A stretch of DNA of 64,000 bases, taken from assembly GCA_014218215.1 (NCBI GenBank), contig CP043652.1, positions 1,426,001 through 1,490,000 of the forward strand, written 5' to 3'. The translations under genes were made by a program, and so were the position numbers. The notes below the pieces were generated by a model, which saw only the letters and a program-made list of their open reading frames with translations, ran no database searches and was not told where the DNA came from. Positions 34,870 to 46,022 of this stretch are shown piece after piece (position 1 is the stretch's first letter; each line of letters begins with the position of its first letter). This DNA is from Geodermatophilaceae bacterium NBWT11 (lineage in GTDB: Bacteria; Actinomycetota; Actinomycetes; Mycobacteriales; Geodermatophilaceae).

Positions 34870-35541
34870 GTGAGCGACCCCAGCGCGCCCGGCGCGACCC
34901 GTCCGGCCACCGGCAGCAGCGTCGAGGTCGTCGGCGAGGACGGTGGCACCCAGGCGCACAGCACGGTCGACAGCAGCCTGGAGCAGGAGCTGGTCCTCGA
35001 GGTGGGCAGCGACCGCGAGGGCCGGCGGGTGCGACTGGGCCTGGGCGCCCAGGTGTCGGTGTGGTGGAGCCCGGCGGACACCCCGGTCCGCTGCCGGCCG
35101 TACGAGCTGGTCGACGTCCGTGGTGGCGTCGTCCCCACCTGGCGGTTGCGGCCCACCGGGCCCGCGGTCGATGGCGACCGGCGGGTGCACCCGCGCGCGC
35201 CGGTGCACGTCCCGGTCGGGCTGGCGATGCCCTCGGGGATGCTGCTCGGCGAGACCGCCGACCTCAGCGAGGGCGGGTTGCGGGTGGTGTTCGTCGCCGA
35301 GCCGACGGCGGGCTTCGGCGACGTCGTGCACCCCCTCCCCGACCCGGGTGACCGCGCCACGATGGCCATCGTCCTGGAGGGCGTCCGCACCGAGCTGCGC
35401 TGCCGCGTCGTGCACCGCCAGCGCCTGCCCGACGGCCGCAGGACGCTCCGGGTCGCCTTCGAGGACCTGCCCGACGACGTGCGCGTGCGGCTGCGCTCCA
35501 CCACCGCCCTCGAGCTCGCCCACCGTGCCACCCGCGTCTGA
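34870..35541 (+). CDS. PilZ-domain protein 1 (putative c-di-GMP receptor)
   Basis: 223 aa. GTG 34870 follows AGGAGC. An N-terminal YcgR-N-like beta domain (about 40-98) precedes a PilZ domain with the c-di-GMP signature RxxxR (R105-VHP-R109) and DLSEGG (131-136). PilZ proteins bind cyclic di-GMP and alter motility, polysaccharide or surface functions. It is a tandem paralogue of the next gene and sits just after three secreted proteins, so surface control is plausible. Confidence 0.84.
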   Translation: MSDPSAPGATRPATGSSVEVVGEDGGTQAHSTVDSSLEQELVLEVGSDREGRRVRLGLGAQVSVWWSPADTPVRCRPYELVDVRGGVVPTWRLRPTGPAVDGDRRVHPRAPVHVPVGLAMPSGMLLGETADLSEGGLRVVFVAEPTAGFGDVVHPLPDPGDRATMAIVLEGVRTELRCRVVHRQRLPDGRRTLRVAFEDLPDDVRVRLRSTTALELAHRATRV

Positions 35542-35632
35542 CTTCCGGGCGACTCGGTTCCGCGAGGCCGGAAGCGGGACCGTCCGGTCTCCGGTCCGGC
35601 TAGCGTCCTCCCGATCCTGGAGGGAGGCCGAC

Positions 35633-36271
35633 GTGACCCTGGCCAGCACGGTCGGCCGTGACCGGCCGGACTCGGGCGCCCGCGTGACGGTGCTCGCCGA
35701 CGACGTCCTGCACGCCACCGAGGTGCGCCTGTCCACCGAGGTCGAGCTGACCGCTGCCGTGGCCCGCACCCGGGACGGCCGCCGCGTCCGACTCGCCCTG
35801 GGCACCGAGCTGCTGCTCAGCTGGTCCGCCGACGGTGGCGTGCGCGCCCGCCGCTACCGGGTGACCGACGTCCTGGGCGGTGGTGACCCGCGGTGGTCGC
35901 TGCGACCGCTCGCCCCCGCCGAGACCGGCAACCGCCGACTCGCCCCGCGGGCCGACATCGCCGTCCCGATGGCCGTCCAGGGGCCCGACGGGCTCGTCGT
36001 CGGCACCACCGTGGACCTGTCGGTCTCCGGCGCGCGGATCGCGTTCCCCGAACCGACCCTGCGCCGCCGGCTGCCGTCGGCCGGCGCCCCGGCCCAGCTG
36101 GTGCTGGTGGTCGACGACGTCCGGCTCGAGCTGGACGCCGACGTCGTCGACCTCGCCGCCCGGCCCGGGGGCCTCCGCGAGCTGCGGGTGGCCTACCTGG
36201 GCCTGGACCAGCCCACCGTCGAGGCGCTGCGGACGACGGTGGAACGGCTGCTGGGCGAGCGGGTCAGCTGA
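35633..36271 (+). CDS. PilZ-domain protein 2 (putative c-di-GMP receptor)
   Basis: 212 aa. GTG 35633 follows AGGGAGG at good spacing. Same two-domain layout as the upstream gene: a region rich in beta strands (RRVRLALGTELLLSWSADGG) and a PilZ domain with RxxxR (R102-LAP-R106) and DLSVSG (128-133). Overall similarity to PilZ protein 1 points to a tandem duplication that has diverged. The last 8 bases overlap the 3' end of convergent purC. Confidence 0.84.
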   Translation: MTLASTVGRDRPDSGARVTVLADDVLHATEVRLSTEVELTAAVARTRDGRRVRLALGTELLLSWSADGGVRARRYRVTDVLGGGDPRWSLRPLAPAETGNRRLAPRADIAVPMAVQGPDGLVVGTTVDLSVSGARIAFPEPTLRRRLPSAGAPAQLVLVVDDVRLELDADVVDLAARPGGLRELRVAYLGLDQPTVEALRTTVERLLGERVS

Positions 36272-37118
36272 ACGGCGTCCCGGTCAGCTGCTCGTAGGCG
36301 CTCACGTACCGCTCGCGGGTGGCCGCGACGACGTCCTCGGGCAGCTCCGGCGGCGCCGACTGCCGGTCCCAACCCGACGACGTCAGCCAGTCGCGCACGT
36401 ACTGCTTGTCGTAGGAGGGCTGCGTGGCGCCCGGGGACCAGGTGACGGCCGGCCAGAAGCGCGAGGAGTCCGGGGTCAGCACCTCGTCGGCCAGCACCAG
36501 CGTGCCGCCCGCGACGCCGAACTCGAACTTGGTGTCGGCCAGCACGATGCCGGCGGCCGCGGCGATCTCCGCGCCCCGCCGGTAGAGGGCCAGCGTCAGG
36601 TCCCGCAGCGCCGCAGCCTGCTCGGCGCCGACGAGCTCGACGGTGCGGGCGTAGGTGATCGCCTCGTCGTGCTCGCCCACCTCGGCCTTGGTCGAGGGCG
36701 TGTAGACCGGCTCGGGCAGCCGGGAGCCCTCGACCAGCCCGGCGGGCAGGACGACGTCCTGGATCGCGCCTGCGCGCCGGTACTCCACCGTGCCCGAGCC
36801 CGAGAGGTACCCCCGGGCCACGCACTCGACCGGGATCATCTCCAGCCGGCGGACCAGCATCGCCCGCCCGGCGACCTCGGTGGGGACGTCGTCCGCACTG
36901 AGCAGGTGGTGCTGGGCACCGTGCGCGGCGAGCACGTCGGCGAGCTGGTCGAACCACCACACCGACAGCTGCGTGAGCACCCGGCCCTTGTCCGGGATCG
37001 GGGTGGGCAGCACGTGGTCGTAGGCCGAGATGCGGTCCGAGGCGACCAGCAGGAGGCGGTCGTCCCCTGCGTCGTACACCTCCCGGACCTTGCCCCGGGC
37101 GAGGAGCGGGAGGTTCAC
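36264..37118 (-). CDS. purC: SAICAR synthetase
   Basis: 284 aa. Ligates aspartate to CAIR using ATP in purine synthesis. Motifs: LLARGKVREVYDAGDDRLLLVASDRISAYD at the N-terminus, VECVARGYLSGSG, and DTKFEFGV. GTG 37118 overlaps the purB stop (GTGA); the very long upstream extension of this frame is antisense shadow of purB and the AI-2E gene. Confidence 0.96.
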   Translation of the reverse strand: MNLPLLARGKVREVYDAGDDRLLLVASDRISAYDHVLPTPIPDKGRVLTQLSVWWFDQLADVLAAHGAQHHLLSADDVPTEVAGRAMLVRRLEMIPVECVARGYLSGSGTVEYRRAGAIQDVVLPAGLVEGSRLPEPVYTPSTKAEVGEHDEAITYARTVELVGAEQAAALRDLTLALYRRGAEIAAAAGIVLADTKFEFGVAGGTLVLADEVLTPDSSRFWPAVTWSPGATQPSYDKQYVRDWLTSSGWDRQSAPPELPEDVVAATRERYVSAYEQLTGTPFS

Positions 37119-38422
37119 GACAGGGCGGCCAGGCGCTCGAACAGCGGGTCGAGGTTCTGCACGTACCGCTCGGGTCGGCAGATCTCGTCCAGCCGCGCCT
37201 CGTCGAGGGCCACGCCGTCGGTCTCTGCCTTGGCGCGCAGCGTTTCCCGGAACGGGGTGCCGGTCTTCCACGTCTCCATGGCAGCGGTCTGCACCAGGGC
37301 GTAGGACTGCTCGCGGCCCATCCCCGCCTCGACCAGCTCCAGCAGCACCGAGGAGGTGTAGATCAGCCCGCCGGTGGAGTCCAGGTTGGCCCGCATCCGC
37401 TCGGCGTCCACGACCAGGTTCTCGACCAGACCCGAGGTCAGGTCGAGCAGGTAGTCGGTGGTGATGGCGGCGTCGGGGAGGAAGACGCGCTCGGTCGAGG
37501 AGTGCGAGATGTCGCGCTCGTGCCAGAGCGGGATGCCCTCCATGACCGGCACGATCGCGGCCCGGACGACGCGGGCGAGGCCGGCGATCCGCTCGGAGCG
37601 GATCGGGTTCTTCTTGTGCGGCATCGCGCTCGAGCCCTTCTGGCCCGACCCGAAGGCCTCGGACAGCTCGCGCACCTCGGTGCGCTGGCCGTGCCGGACC
37701 TCCAGCGCGATCGCCTCGCAGACGGTGGCGATGATCGCCAGGGCGGAGACCCACTCGCTGATCCCGTCCCGCAGCACCACCTGGGTGGAGGCGTCGGCGG
37801 CGCGCAGGTCCAGCGCCTGCGCGACGGTGACCTCGACCGAGGGGTCGATGAGGGAGTAGGTGCCCACCGCACCGGAGATGGCGACGACGCCGACCGCCGT
37901 GCGCGCGGTGCGCAGCCGGTCGCGGGAGCGGGCGGCGGCGAAGGCCAGGTCGGCGACCCGGTGGCCCCACACGTCGGGCTCGGCGTGCACGCCGTGCGTG
38001 CGGCCGACCTTGAGGGTGTTCCGGTGGGCCAGCCCGTGGTCGCGCAGCGCGGCGACCAGCCGGTCGGCCTTGGCCAGCAGCACGTCGGTGGCGTCGGTGA
38101 GCTGCACGGCCAGGGCGGTGTCCAGCAGGTCCGAGCTGGTCATGCCGTGGTGCACGTAGGCCGCGGCCGAGCGGGGCTCGGTGTTGTCGGCCCACGCGCT
38201 GAGGAAGGCGATGACGTCGTGCTGGGTGGTCGCCTCGATCTCGGCGACCGCCTCGGGGGTGGGCGCCGGGGCGTTGCGCACCGGCTCCACGACCTCGGCC
38301 GGCACCCGACCGGCGGCGGCGTGCGCCTCGAGCACCAGGGTCTCCACGCGGCACCACAGCTCGTACTTGTGCTGCTCGCTCCAGACCACTCCCATCTCGG
38401 GGAGGGTGTAACGCTCGATCAT
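37115..38422 (-). CDS. purB: Adenylosuccinate lyase
   Basis: 435 aa. Cleaves SAICAR and adenylosuccinate, releasing fumarate. Conserved fumarase/aspartase-superfamily segments: TQHDVIAFLSAW, HHGMTSSDLLDTALA with the catalytic His/Ser-Ser region, GRTHGVHAEPDVWG, and the signature GSSAMPHKKNPIRSE. ATG 38422 lies after an A/T-poor gap with no clear promoter hexamer. Co-translated with purC. Confidence 0.97.
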   Translation of the reverse strand: MIERYTLPEMGVVWSEQHKYELWCRVETLVLEAHAAAGRVPAEVVEPVRNAPAPTPEAVAEIEATTQHDVIAFLSAWADNTEPRSAAAYVHHGMTSSDLLDTALAVQLTDATDVLLAKADRLVAALRDHGLAHRNTLKVGRTHGVHAEPDVWGHRVADLAFAAARSRDRLRTARTAVGVVAISGAVGTYSLIDPSVEVTVAQALDLRAADASTQVVLRDGISEWVSALAIIATVCEAIALEVRHGQRTEVRELSEAFGSGQKGSSAMPHKKNPIRSERIAGLARVVRAAIVPVMEGIPLWHERDISHSSTERVFLPDAAITTDYLLDLTSGLVENLVVDAERMRANLDSTGGLIYTSSVLLELVEAGMGREQSYALVQTAAMETWKTGTPFRETLRAKAETDGVALDEARLDEICRPERYVQNLDPLFERLAALS

Positions 38423-38594
38423 GCGGGTACCAGGGCGGATCGGTCAGCTCGTCGCAGCACGGGGACATCCTCGCGCACGGCCGGCGTGATCGTGAACGGC
38501 CCTGCCCCAGCCGCTGCACGTGCACCACCCACCGCGACACCCACCAGCCCCGTCGGACTCCGGTCCACCCGGCCCGGCACACCCGAGGTCCCCC

Positions 38595-40058
38595 ATGCTG
38601 CAGCGAGCGAACCACCTGCTGGACCGGGCGCGCGAGCGCATCCGGGCCGCCGCCGAGCACGACCCGCACGCCTGGCCCGACGGCACCGTCCTGGTCATGG
38701 AGGACGGCAGCCGGGTGACCGTCGACCACGTCGAGGACCCCGTCGAGGACGACCTCCGGGACGACGTCGGCGACGACGACCTGATCGAGGACGACGCCCG
38801 GGAGCACCCGCTCGGCAGCCCGCACCCCGACGCCCCCGACCTGGACTCCCCCGGTGGGGTGAGCGGTCCCCCGGCGCAGGGTCGCGCGGACCAGCGGGTG
38901 GCCCAGCGGCGCACCGCCCAGCGTCGGCGCAGCCTGCTCGCCTCGCGCGAGCCCCAGCACGCCGACGCCAACGTGCCCAACGCGCTGAAGACAGCCGCGG
39001 CCTGGGCCTGGCGGATCATCCTGGTGATCGCCGGGATCTACGCGGTCCTGTACGCCGCGGCGTACATGGCCGTGGTCGTGGTCCCGGTGATCGTCGCGCT
39101 GCTGCTCGCCGCGCTGCTGCAGCCCGGGGCGTCGTTCCTGCGCCGGCACGGCTGGCCCTCCTCGCTGGCCGCCCTGGCGATGCTGATCGTCGGCGTCGGG
39201 GTCGTCGCCGGGATCATCACGCTGGTCGTCGAGCGGTTCGCCGCCGGCTTCTCCGACCTGGTCGCCCAGCTCGACGAGGGCATCGGCCAGATCCGGGACT
39301 TCGTCGTCACCACCCTGCCGGTCACCGAGCGCCAGATCGACAACGCGATCACCAGCGCCCAGTCCGCCCTGGCCGACAACCAGTCGACCCTCACCCAGGG
39401 CGCGCTGACCACGGCGGTCACCGTCGGGGAGGTGCTCACCGGCCTGGTGCTGGCGTTGTTCACGCTCTTCTTCTTCCTCAAGGACGGGCGCAGCATCTGG
39501 CTGTGGATGGTGGGGCTGCTGCCCGCCGACAGCCGCGCCTACGTCGACGAGGCCGCCCGACGCTCCTGGCGCACGCTGATCTCCTACGTCCGTGCCACCG
39601 CCGTGGTGGCCCTGGTCGACGCGGTCGGCATCGGCATCGCGCTGGCCGTGCTCCAGGTGCCGCTGGTGGTGCCGCTGGCCGCGCTGGTGTTCCTCGGGGC
39701 GTTCATCCCGATCATCGGGTCGTTCCTGGCCGGGTCGATGGCCGTCCTGGTCGCCCTGGTGTCCAACGGGCCGATCACCGCACTGCTCGTGCTCGGCGCG
39801 ACCGTGCTGATCATGCAGCTGGAGGGCCACGTGCTGCAGCCCCTGCTGCTGGGCCGGGCCGTCCGGGTGCACCCGCTGGCCGTGGTGCTCGCGATCGCCG
39901 CCGGCCTGCTCATCGCCGGCATCTTCGGCGCGCTGATCGCCGTCCCGACCATCGCCTGCGTGAACGTGGCCGGCACCTACCTGACCCGCCGGCACGAGGG
40001 ACCGCGGCCGCCGGAGCCACAGCCGCGCCGGGACAAGGTGCCCGTCGCGACGGAGTGA
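38595..40058 (+). CDS. AI-2E family membrane transporter
   Basis: 487 aa. ATG 38595 has GAGG at suitable distance. Residues 1-130 are hydrophilic and acidic (many DD/ED pairs). About seven to eight membrane segments follow from residue 138, with the AI-2E_transporter hallmarks FFFLKDGRSIW, a large loop, PLAALVFLGAFIPIIGSFLAG, and VLQPLLLGRAVRVHPLAVVLAIAAG. The family (PF01594) includes TqsA-like and sodium/proton-transport members; substrate unknown. The acidic N-terminal extension is not a family feature. Confidence 0.87.
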   Translation: MLQRANHLLDRARERIRAAAEHDPHAWPDGTVLVMEDGSRVTVDHVEDPVEDDLRDDVGDDDLIEDDAREHPLGSPHPDAPDLDSPGGVSGPPAQGRADQRVAQRRTAQRRRSLLASREPQHADANVPNALKTAAAWAWRIILVIAGIYAVLYAAAYMAVVVVPVIVALLLAALLQPGASFLRRHGWPSSLAALAMLIVGVGVVAGIITLVVERFAAGFSDLVAQLDEGIGQIRDFVVTTLPVTERQIDNAITSAQSALADNQSTLTQGALTTAVTVGEVLTGLVLALFTLFFFLKDGRSIWLWMVGLLPADSRAYVDEAARRSWRTLISYVRATAVVALVDAVGIGIALAVLQVPLVVPLAALVFLGAFIPIIGSFLAGSMAVLVALVSNGPITALLVLGATVLIMQLEGHVLQPLLLGRAVRVHPLAVVLAIAAGLLIAGIFGALIAVPTIACVNVAGTYLTRRHEGPRPPEPQPRRDKVPVATE

Positions 40059-40062
40059 AGGA

Positions 40063-40114
40063 CCCCGCTGCCCCCCGGGCCACGCTCCGCGCGACCCGGG
40101 ACCCTGCAGCGGGG
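40063..40114. terminator. Bidirectional hairpin terminator
   Basis: CCCCGCTGC (40063-40071) pairs with GCAGCGGGG (40106-40114), and inner CCCGGG blocks can pair within the loop. It lies between convergent AI-2E and purD genes. Confidence 0.7.
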
Positions 40115-40121
40115 CCGGTCG

Positions 40122-41396
40122 CTACGCGACGACGATGGCGCCCTCCAGGGCGGCCAGGCCGATGTCGGTGCGCCAGTGCGCGCCGTCCAGCCGGACGGCG
40201 GCCACCCGCTCGTAGGCGGTCTGCCGGGCGTCGGCCAGGTCGGTGCCGACGGCGGTCACCGCCAGCACCCGCCCCCCGGCCGAGTGCACGCTGCTGTCGA
40301 GGGCCACCCGGGTGCCGGCGTGCAGCACGCCCTCGCCGTCGGCACCGGTGACGACGTCGCCGGTGCGCGGGGACTCCGGGTACCCGTGCGCGGCCACGAC
40401 GACGGTCACCGCGGCACCCTCGGCCCACTCCAGCGGCGGGTGGGCGGCGAGGGTGCCGGTGGCCGCGGCCAGCAGCAGCCCGGCCAGCGGGGTGCGCAGC
40501 AGCGGCAGGACGACCTGGGTCTCCGGGTCGCCGAAGCGGGCGTTGAACTCGACCACGCGCACGCCCCGGCCGGTGAGCGCCAGGCCGGCGTAGAGCAGAC
40601 CGCTGAACGGCTCGCCGCGCCGGGCCATCTCGTCGACGGTCGGCTGCAGCACGGTGGCCAGCACCTCCTCGACCAGCCCGGCGGGGGCCCAGGGCAGCGG
40701 GGCGTAGGCGCCCATGCCGCCGGTGTTCGGTCCGCCGTCGCCGTCGTCGCGGCGCTTGTGGTCCTGGGCGGGCAGCAGCGGCAGCACCGTCGTCCCGTCG
40801 GTGACGGCGAACAGGCTCACCTCGGGGCCGTCGAGGAACTCCTCGACCAGCACCGAGTGCCCGCCCTCCAGCACCGCGTGACCGTGCGCGAGGGCGGCGG
40901 CCCGGTCGGTGGTGACCAGCACGCCCTTGCCGGCGGCCAGCCCGTCGTCCTTGACCACGTACGGCGCTCCCGGGGCGTTGACCGCGGCGACCTCGTCGAG
41001 CGCGGTGTGCAGCTCGGCCTCCCCGCCCACGGCCCAGGACCGTGCCGTGGGCACGCCGGCGGCCTCCATGACGTGCTTGGCGAAGGCCTTGGAGCCCTCG
41101 ATCTGGGCGGCCTGCGCCGAGGGGCCGAAGCAGGCGATGCCGGCGTCGCGGACGACGTCGGCCACCCCGGCGACCAGCGGCACCTCCGGGCCGACGACGA
41201 CGAGGTCGGCGGCCCACGCCACGGCCAGCGCGGTCACCGCCTCGGGATCGGCGGCCGCGACCGGGTGCGCCTCGGCGAGCGCGACCGTGCCGGCGTTGCC
41301 CGGCGCACAGGCCAGCGCCGTCACCGCGGGGTCGTGGTCGAGGGCGACACAGAGGGCGTGCTCACGAGCACCGGAACCGATCACGAGCACGCGCAT
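40122..41396 (-). CDS. purD: Phosphoribosylamine-glycine ligase
   Basis: 424 aa ATP-grasp enzyme making GAR in purine synthesis. [15 protein letters not shown] at the start, [50 protein letters not shown] and [14 protein letters not shown] are diagnostic. ATG 41396 is chosen because it opens the GxGxRE motif directly and TAGGTT stands 7 nt upstream; an earlier in-frame start at 41441 would include the promoter. Confidence 0.96.
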   Translation of the reverse strand: MRVLVIGSGAREHALCVALDHDPAVTALACAPGNAGTVALAEAHPVAAADPEAVTALAVAWAADLVVVGPEVPLVAGVADVVRDAGIACFGPSAQAAQIEGSKAFAKHVMEAAGVPTARSWAVGGEAELHTALDEVAAVNAPGAPYVVKDDGLAAGKGVLVTTDRAAALAHGHAVLEGGHSVLVEEFLDGPEVSLFAVTDGTTVLPLLPAQDHKRRDDGDGGPNTGGMGAYAPLPWAPAGLVEEVLATVLQPTVDEMARRGEPFSGLLYAGLALTGRGVRVVEFNARFGDPETQVVLPLLRTPLAGLLLAAATGTLAAHPPLEWAEGAAVTVVVAAHGYPESPRTGDVVTGADGEGVLHAGTRVALDSSVHSAGGRVLAVTAVGTDLADARQTAYERVAAVRLDGAHWRTDIGLAALEGAIVVA

Positions 41397-41403
41397 GGCG
41401 GGG

Positions 41404-41409
41404 AACCTA
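41404..41409 (-). promoter_or_regulatory. -10 hexamer of leaderless purD
   Basis: Minus-strand TAGGTT, 7 nt before ATG 41396, no Shine-Dalgarno between. Confidence 0.62.
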
Positions 41410-41546
41410 CCGGGGCGCCCTGCGACCGCGAGGTCGGTCACACCCGGGCTGCTGCGCCGCAGGTGAGCCGGTCGTCCGCGCGATGGTCAGGCGACTGCCA
41501 GGCTCCGTTCGCCGACTGGACACCCGCCCGGAGTCTCCTGGGAGCC

Positions 41547-42581
41547 ATGGACGAGACCGACCTGAGGGTCGCTCCTGCCGCCGCCCCCTCCTCGCGGGTC
41601 ACCCGCCGTCGACCCGTGGTGGTCGGGCACCGGGGCGCCCCCGCGCACCGCCCCGAGCACACCTGGTCGGGCTACTCCCTGGCCCTGGACCTGGGCGCTG
41701 ACCTCATCGAGCCCGACGTGGTGGCCACCCGCGACGGGGCCCTCGTCGTCCGGCACGAGAACGAGCTGTCGCTGACCACCGACATCGCCGCGCACCCCGA
41801 GTTCGCCGACCGCCGGCGCACCCAGGAGGTCGCCGGGGAGCTCTACACCGGCTGGTTCGCCGAGGACCTGACCCTGGCCGAGGTCCGCACCCTGCGGGCC
41901 ACCGAGCGCTGGCCGCAGCTGCGCCCGAGCAACACCCGGTTCGCCGGGCTCGAGCCGGTGCTCACCCTGGCCGAGGTGGTCGCGCTGGCCACGTCCCGCG
42001 GCGCCCGGGTGCAGGCCGAGCTGAAGAACCCCACCTGGTCGGCCTCCGTCGGGCTGCCGCTGGCCGAGCTGGTGGCCGCCGAGGTCACCGCCGCGGGTGC
42101 CCTGGGCGACGTCGTCCTCCAGAGCTTCGACGCCGCCGGGATGCGCGAGCTGCGCGGCCGGCTCGGCGCCGCCGCCACGCTGGTGCAGCTGGTCGGGAGC
42201 GAGGCCGTGTACGACGGCATGGTCACCCCCGCCGGGCTGCGCGAGATCAGCACCTACGCCGGGGGCATCGGCCCCAGCACCAAGCGGATCCTGCTGCGCG
42301 ACGCCGACCAGACGATGGTGGGCGTCTCCGACCTGGTCGCCCAGGCGCACCGGGCCGGGCTCACCGTCGTCCCCTACACCGTGCGGGCGGAGAACACCTT
42401 CCTGCCGCTGCACCTGCGCCGCGGCACCGACCCCGCCGCCCGCGGCGACGTGCACGCCGAGGCCCGCCTGCTGCTGGCCCTGGGCGTGGACGGCGTGATC
42501 ACCGACAGCCCCGAGGTCGCCGTCCGCGAGCGCGCCGAGCTCGAGGCCCCCGCCCTCGCCCCGGTGCGCCCCCGGCTCTGA
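41547..42581 (+). CDS. Glycerophosphodiester phosphodiesterase
   Basis: 344 aa GDPD-family enzyme. VVGHRGAPAHRPEHT holds the catalytic His, EPDVVATRDGALVVRHENEL the metal-binding Glu/Asp and second His, and VVLQSFDAAGMRELR and LGVDGVITDSPE complete the barrel. It hydrolyses glycerophosphodiesters to glycerol 3-phosphate and alcohol. ATG 41547 follows GGGAG. No N-terminal signal sequence is apparent, so it is likely cytosolic. Confidence 0.9.
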   Translation: MDETDLRVAPAAAPSSRVTRRRPVVVGHRGAPAHRPEHTWSGYSLALDLGADLIEPDVVATRDGALVVRHENELSLTTDIAAHPEFADRRRTQEVAGELYTGWFAEDLTLAEVRTLRATERWPQLRPSNTRFAGLEPVLTLAEVVALATSRGARVQAELKNPTWSASVGLPLAELVAAEVTAAGALGDVVLQSFDAAGMRELRGRLGAAATLVQLVGSEAVYDGMVTPAGLREISTYAGGIGPSTKRILLRDADQTMVGVSDLVAQAHRAGLTVVPYTVRAENTFLPLHLRRGTDPAARGDVHAEARLLLALGVDGVITDSPEVAVRERAELEAPALAPVRPRL

Positions 42582-42593
42582 GGCCCTTCAGCG

Positions 42594-42616
42594 TGGATCA
42601 GGTGACCTGATCGAAG
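42594..42616. repeat. Direct repeat copy 1, internally palindromic
   Basis: 23-base unit whose core GATCAGGTGACCTGATC (42596-42612) is an inverted repeat of 8-nt arms. A second copy at 42657-42679 differs at one base. The two flank a perfect hairpin. Confidence 0.8.
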
Positions 42617-42617
42617 A

Positions 42618-42653
42618 CTGGCCGCCCTCACCAGCGTTGGTGAGGGCGGCCAG
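42618..42653. terminator. Bidirectional hairpin terminator
   Basis: Perfect 16-bp stem CTGGCCGCCCTCACCA with loop GCGT, between convergent GDPD and purA genes. Confidence 0.88.
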
Positions 42654-42656
42654 CTT

Positions 42657-42679
42657 TGGATCAGGAGACCTGATCGAAG
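42657..42679. repeat. Direct repeat copy 2, internally palindromic
   Basis: Core GATCAGGAGACCTGATC; same orientation as copy 1 with a single T-to-A change at the centre. Lies 12 bases beyond the purA stop. Confidence 0.8.
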
Positions 42680-42691
42680 CTGCGCGGGGCG

Positions 42692-44675
<1,984 letters not shown>

Positions 44676-44679
<4 letters not shown>

Positions 44680-45911
44680 CGACCGGGCGCCACCACCGGG
44701 ACGACGGTCGTGGCGCGGGTCGCGCCCGCGGCCCGCAGCGCCGCCCGCCCCGGACCGGCGGTGACCGCCATCAGCACCAGCCCGACCCCGGCGAGCACCA
44801 GGATCGGGACCCCGCCCCGGAGCGCGTCCCCGCTGGCCAGCGCCAGCACGGTGGGGACGACGAAGCCCGCGTACACCGGCAGGTAGAAGGCGCTCAGCAA
44901 CGCACCGCGCCGGTCCGCGGGCGCCACCCGGTCGCAGACCGCCACGCCCGACGTCATCCCCAGCCCCTCCCCCAGTCCGATCAGCAGGCAGGCCGGCAGC
45001 ACCCAGGGCCACCCGCCGGGCTGGACGGCGAGGTACCCCAGCGCGCAGCCCACCGCCGCGAGCAGCGCTGCCAGCGGACCGGCCACCACCGGGCCCAGCC
45101 GGGTCGCCAGCGGGGTGACCAGCGCGGCGCTGCCCTGCACCAGCAGCGCGGACACCCCGACGAGGGCGAACACCGCCCCGAACCCGGCTCCGGCGACCAG
45201 CAGCGGGAACACCGTCAGCGACAGCACCGCGTACGTGTAGACGGTCAGCCCCACCGGCACCAGGTAGGCCCAGAACGCCCGGCGGGCGACCCGGGGGACG
45301 CCGAGGGCCAACCGACCGGGACGGCGTTCCAGCACCGTCTCGGGCACCCCGCGCAACGCGAGCACCGCGACCAGCAGCAGCACCGCCGAGGGCACCAGCG
45401 CGACCAGCTGGGGTGCCGGCCCCCACTGCACCAGCAGACCGGCGACCAGCGGGCCCGCGGCGAACCCGGTGGCCATCGCCGCACTGGCCACGGCCGCGGC
45501 CCGGCGCACCCGACCCGGTCCCTCGTCGTCCTCGGAGGCCGACAGCTCGCGCAGCCACACGGTGCCGACGGTGAACACCGCCCCGCTGGCCAGGCCCTGG
45601 GCCACCCGGCCGACCACCAGCAGCGGCACCCCGCCGACGTCGGCGGCGATCAGCACCAGCGTGCAGACCAGCGCGGCGACCACCCCGCCGAGCACCACCC
45701 GGCGTCGCCCGTCCCGGTCCGACAGCGGGCCCGCCAGCAGCAGCGAGGGCACCAGACCGACGGCGTAGGCGGCGAAGAACAGGGTCAGCGTCAGGGCGCC
45801 CAGGTCGAGCACGTCGGCGTACCGCAACAGCAGCGGGGACGGCGACTGGGTGCTCACCGCCGTCGCGAACAGGGCGAGGAGCAACCGGCGACGCTGCCGG
45901 GAGGGGGCCAT
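44676..45911 (-). CDS. MFS transporter
   Basis: 411 aa with twelve predicted membrane segments. ATG 45911 is chosen: TACGGT lies 6 nt upstream, whereas the upstream frame extension has no support. The loop between segments 2 and 3 is LSDRDGRRRVVLGG, the MFS signature. GRVAQGLASGAVFTVGTVWLREL fits drug/metabolite efflux-type MFS proteins. No adjacent regulator identifies the substrate. Confidence 0.86.
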
Positions 45912-45917
45912 CTGCGC

Positions 45918-45923
45918 ACCGTA
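45918..45923 (-). promoter_or_regulatory. -10 hexamer of leaderless MFS gene
   Basis: Minus-strand TACGGT, 6 nt before ATG 45911. Confidence 0.55.
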
Positions 45924-46022
45924 GGGGGTGCGGGGTCCGGGACGCCCCCCGTCGTGGACACTGGGGCACACCGCCTGCGCCGAGGAGGACCCGCTGCCGT
46001 CCACCCGACCGCAGGCGCGCGC

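Noticed and set aside
37119-39995. Upstream extension of the purC frame over purB and the AI-2E gene.
   Set aside because: The known purC N-terminus starts at 37118 with a GTGA overlap; the extension is Gly/His/Asp-rich shadow.
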